Shown here in pieces: positions 6,246-8,123 of a stretch of 8,123 bases of DNA. Numbering within the stretch: position 1 is the stretch's first letter; each line of letters opens with the position of its first letter. The notes beneath the pieces are model-generated. The model was not told the DNA's origin, made no database searches, and saw only the letters and a program-made list of their open reading frames with translations. This DNA comes from an uncultured Chloroflexota bacterium (GTDB lineage Bacteria; Chloroflexota; Anaerolineae; Aggregatilineales; Phototrophicaceae): NCBI GenBank assembly GCA_903904765.1, contig CAIVEA010000653.1:1-8123 (forward strand). The letters are read 5' to 3'. The position numbers and the translations under genes are program-made.

Positions 6246-7722
6246 CTCACCACATCCTATCATCGTCATTGGCGCAGGCATCGGTGGACTCAGCGCCGCC
6301 ATTCGCCTCGCAGCCGCAGGTCGCCGCGTTGAGATCATCGAGCAAAACGCACTCATCGGCGGCAAAATGAGCGAGATTCAAGCCGACGGTTTCCGCTGGG
6401 ATACCGGCCCCTCGGTCATCACCATGCGCCATGTGTTCCAAGACCTATTCCGCGCCGCAGGCCGCCGTCTGGAAGACTCGCTCCAGTTTGAGGCGCTAGA
6501 ACCCCTCACGCGCTACTTCTACCCCGATGGCAGACAGTTGGACATCTCGCGTGATCTTTCGCGCACACTGGAGCAAATCAGCGCCCTCAACCCGCGTGAT
6601 GCCGAAGGTTACCTCGCCTATCTCGCCTACGCCGCCCGCTTGCACCGCATCACTGGACAGGTGTTCATCTACGATCAACCGCCCACACTAGCCAGCCTTA
6701 CCCGTGTATCCCCGCTGGACATCCCGCATGTAGATGCGTGGCGCAGCATGGATGCAGCCATTCGCAGCCATGTGCAATCTCCGCATCTGCGCCAGTTGTT
6801 AGGGCGCTTCGCCACCTACGTCGGCGCAAGTCCCTATCGCGCCCCGGCCACCCTCAATGTGATCGCCCATGTCGAATTAAACGGGGGTGTGTGGTATCCA
6901 CGCGGCGGCATTTACGCGATTGCCCGTGCGCTCGGCAAATTGGCAGATGAACTCGGCATCCCCATTCATCTCAACCAGCCCGTTCGCCGCATTGTCATCG
7001 GTGAACATGGCGCACAGGCCGTCGAACTAGCCGATGGCACGGTGCGCCCCGCAGCTGCCGTCATCGCCAATGTAGATGTAGCAACGGTCTACGAACGCCT
7101 GCTCTCCGCACCCGCCCATCAGCGCCGCGCACACCAATTAGCGCAGGCAGAACCTTCATGCTCCGGTTTCATTTTGCTGCTGGGCGTAGAAGGTCAGCAC
7201 GCACAGTTAGCGCACCACAATATTTTCTTCTCATCGCACTATCGTCGGGAGTTCGAGTCCATCTTCCGGCACGGTCAGCCGCCGGACGACCCCACCATCT
7301 ATCTCGCCATCACCAGCAAAACTGACACCGCCGACGCACCCGCAGGCTGCGAGAATTGGTTCGTGCTGGTCAACGCCCCCGCCCTCGATGATCGCTTCAA
7401 CTGGGAGCAACACGCCCGCCGTTACCGCGATCAGATTCTCGAACGGATGGCAACCTTCGGCTTAGATGTGCGCTCCCGCATCCGCACTGAACGCATACTC
7501 ACCCCGCTGGACTTGCAGCAGATGACAGGAGCGCAGCGCGGCGCACTGTACGGCGCATCCTCTAACAACCCCTTCGCCGCCTTTCGCCGTCCCCACAACC
7601 GTGCCGCCGATGTGCGCGGCCTGTACTTCGCAGGCGGGACAACTCACCCCGGCGGCGGTGTGCCGATGGTCACGCTCTCTGGCAAAGTCGCCGCCGAAAT
7701 GCTCATCGCAGATGGTTTCTAA
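6238..7722 (+). CDS. CrtI-family carotenoid desaturase/oxygenase, probably CrtD-like 3',4'-desaturase
   Basis: This complete 494-residue FAD-dependent enzyme is a paralog of the crtI gene at the start of the window. The N-terminal dinucleotide-binding motif IIVIGAGIGGLSAAIRLAAA is at 8-27, followed by GGKMSE at 41-46 and FRWDTGPSVITM at 52-63. The C-terminal FAD region reads ALYGASSNNPFAAFRRPHNR at 436-455, then GLYFAGGTTHPGGGVPMVTL at 461-480 and SGKVAAEML. CrtI instead ends in HPGAGLPGVLSS, so this is a different subfamily. The HPGGGVPMVTLSG form occurs in CrtD-type 3',4'-desaturases and also in the CrtNb/CrtP methyl oxygenases. CruF and a glycosyltransferase beside it favour CrtD, acting on a 1'-hydroxy carotenoid, but the oxygenase is not excluded. 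The start ATG overlaps the glycosyltransferase by 8 bases and has AAAGGA upstream. It is the last operon gene; its TAA directly abuts the stop of the convergent gene. Confidence 0.87.
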   Translation: MPDSPHPIIVIGAGIGGLSAAIRLAAAGRRVEIIEQNALIGGKMSEIQADGFRWDTGPSVITMRHVFQDLFRAAGRRLEDSLQFEALEPLTRYFYPDGRQLDISRDLSRTLEQISALNPRDAEGYLAYLAYAARLHRITGQVFIYDQPPTLASLTRVSPLDIPHVDAWRSMDAAIRSHVQSPHLRQLLGRFATYVGASPYRAPATLNVIAHVELNGGVWYPRGGIYAIARALGKLADELGIPIHLNQPVRRIVIGEHGAQAVELADGTVRPAAAVIANVDVATVYERLLSAPAHQRRAHQLAQAEPSCSGFILLLGVEGQHAQLAHHNIFFSSHYRREFESIFRHGQPPDDPTIYLAITSKTDTADAPAGCENWFVLVNAPALDDRFNWEQHARRYRDQILERMATFGLDVRSRIRTERILTPLDLQQMTGAQRGALYGASSNNPFAAFRRPHNRAADVRGLYFAGGTTHPGGGVPMVTLSGKVAAEMLIADGF

Positions 7723-8123
7723 TCAGGCGCGGAACTGAATCACGCCGCGCTTGCCGTTGGTCTGCCACTTCGGGTCTTCCGCCACCAGTGTCTCCGCAAC
7801 GCCATCTTTCAGCCCCACCAGCAATTCGCTCTTGAGCGTCCGCATCGCCAGCAGCGGCGCGGGCATGAACGTCACTACATCCCGCAGCGGGGTCGTCACC
7901 GGATACAGCATATCGCCCACCATGCGGCGATAGTTCAAATCCCCCTTGAGAATCACCAGCGCCGCATGTGAGAACACCTCATGCAGCGCCGACAGCGGCA
8001 AACTGCTATTCCAGAACCCGTTCGGAATCACTCGAATCCGCCCCGCATCGAACGCGGCCAGCAACCGTGCCGACAGCGCCGCCGCCTCGCCACCCCGCGC
8101 CGCCATCTGCCGCACCATCGTGA
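7723..8123 (-). CDS. DUF89 / ARMT1-like damage-control phosphatase, C-terminal part, truncated by window edge
   Basis: The - strand frame is open from the window edge to the TGA at 7725-7723, giving about 132 residues that match the C-terminal third of DUF89 proteins of the ARMT1 type. These are metal-dependent phosphatases thought to remove damaged or overflow sugar-phosphate metabolites; a methyltransferase activity has also been claimed for the human homolog. Visible landmarks are ALVILKGDLNYRRMVGD (the KGDxNYR signature), PAPLLAMRTLKSELLVGL, and a WQTNGKRGVIQF ending. An ATG occurs at 8118-8116, but the frame continues upstream without a stop and full proteins are about 400 residues, so it is not the real start. 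The gene runs convergently to the carotenoid operon with no spacer and has no evident functional tie to it. Catalytic metal ligands lie mostly outside the window. Confidence 0.85.
   Translation of the reverse strand, partial: TMVRQMAARGGEAAALSARLLAAFDAGRIRVIPNGFWNSSLPLSALHEVFSHAALVILKGDLNYRRMVGDMLYPVTTPLRDVVTFMPAPLLAMRTLKSELLVGLKDGVAETLVAEDPKWQTNGKRGVIQFRA

Noticed and set aside
7726..8123. Possible functional link between the DUF89/ARMT1-like gene and the carotenoid operon
   Set aside because: The gene is convergent, on the other strand, and of a family with no known carotenoid role; adjacency alone is weak evidence.

Overview
The window is a compact, co-directional carotenoid biosynthesis operon, followed by the 3' end of an unrelated gene on the opposite strand. 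Nothing in it identifies the organism directly. The moderately high GC content, the fused CrtYcd-type lycopene cyclase, the CruF-type hydratase and the company of an acyltransferase and a glycosyltransferase suggest a non-proteobacterial lineage. My best guess is a member of Chloroflexota (Anaerolineae-like), held at low to moderate confidence because no phylogenetic marker is present.

Layout on the + strand: the C-terminal part of a phytoene desaturase (crtI, 1-606), phytoene synthase (crtB, 603-1565), a fused two-domain lycopene cyclase (1584-2432), a small uncharacterised membrane protein (2429-2875), an alpha/beta hydrolase (2881-3735), a CruF-type carotenoid 1',2'-hydratase (3743-4522), a PlsY-like acyltransferase (4519-5109), a family-2 glycosyltransferase resembling CruC (5106-6245) and a second CrtI-family desaturase or oxygenase, most likely CrtD-like (6238-7722). 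Five of the eight junctions overlap by 4 or 8 bases and the other three are gaps of 5-18 bases, so there is no space for internal promoters or terminators. The next gene, on the - strand (7723-8123, partial), is the C-terminal third of a DUF89/ARMT1-like damage-control phosphatase. Its stop codon directly abuts that of the last operon gene.

The genes fit one pathway. CrtB makes phytoene and CrtI desaturates it to lycopene. The CrtYcd-type cyclase makes a beta-ring at one or both ends. CruF hydrates the remaining acyclic end to a tertiary 1'-hydroxyl, the CrtD-like enzyme probably adds a 3',4' double bond (or oxidises a terminal methyl), and the CruC-like enzyme adds a sugar. The likely product is a monocyclic, hydroxylated, glycosylated carotenoid. 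The PlsY-like acyltransferase lies between hydratase and glycosyltransferase, in the slot where an acyl-transfer step to a glycoside ester would fit. This acyltransferase, the alpha/beta hydrolase and the small membrane protein are the parts of the operon that the known pathway does not explain. There is no gene-free stretch longer than 18 bases, and I saw no RNA gene, mobile element or CRISPR array.
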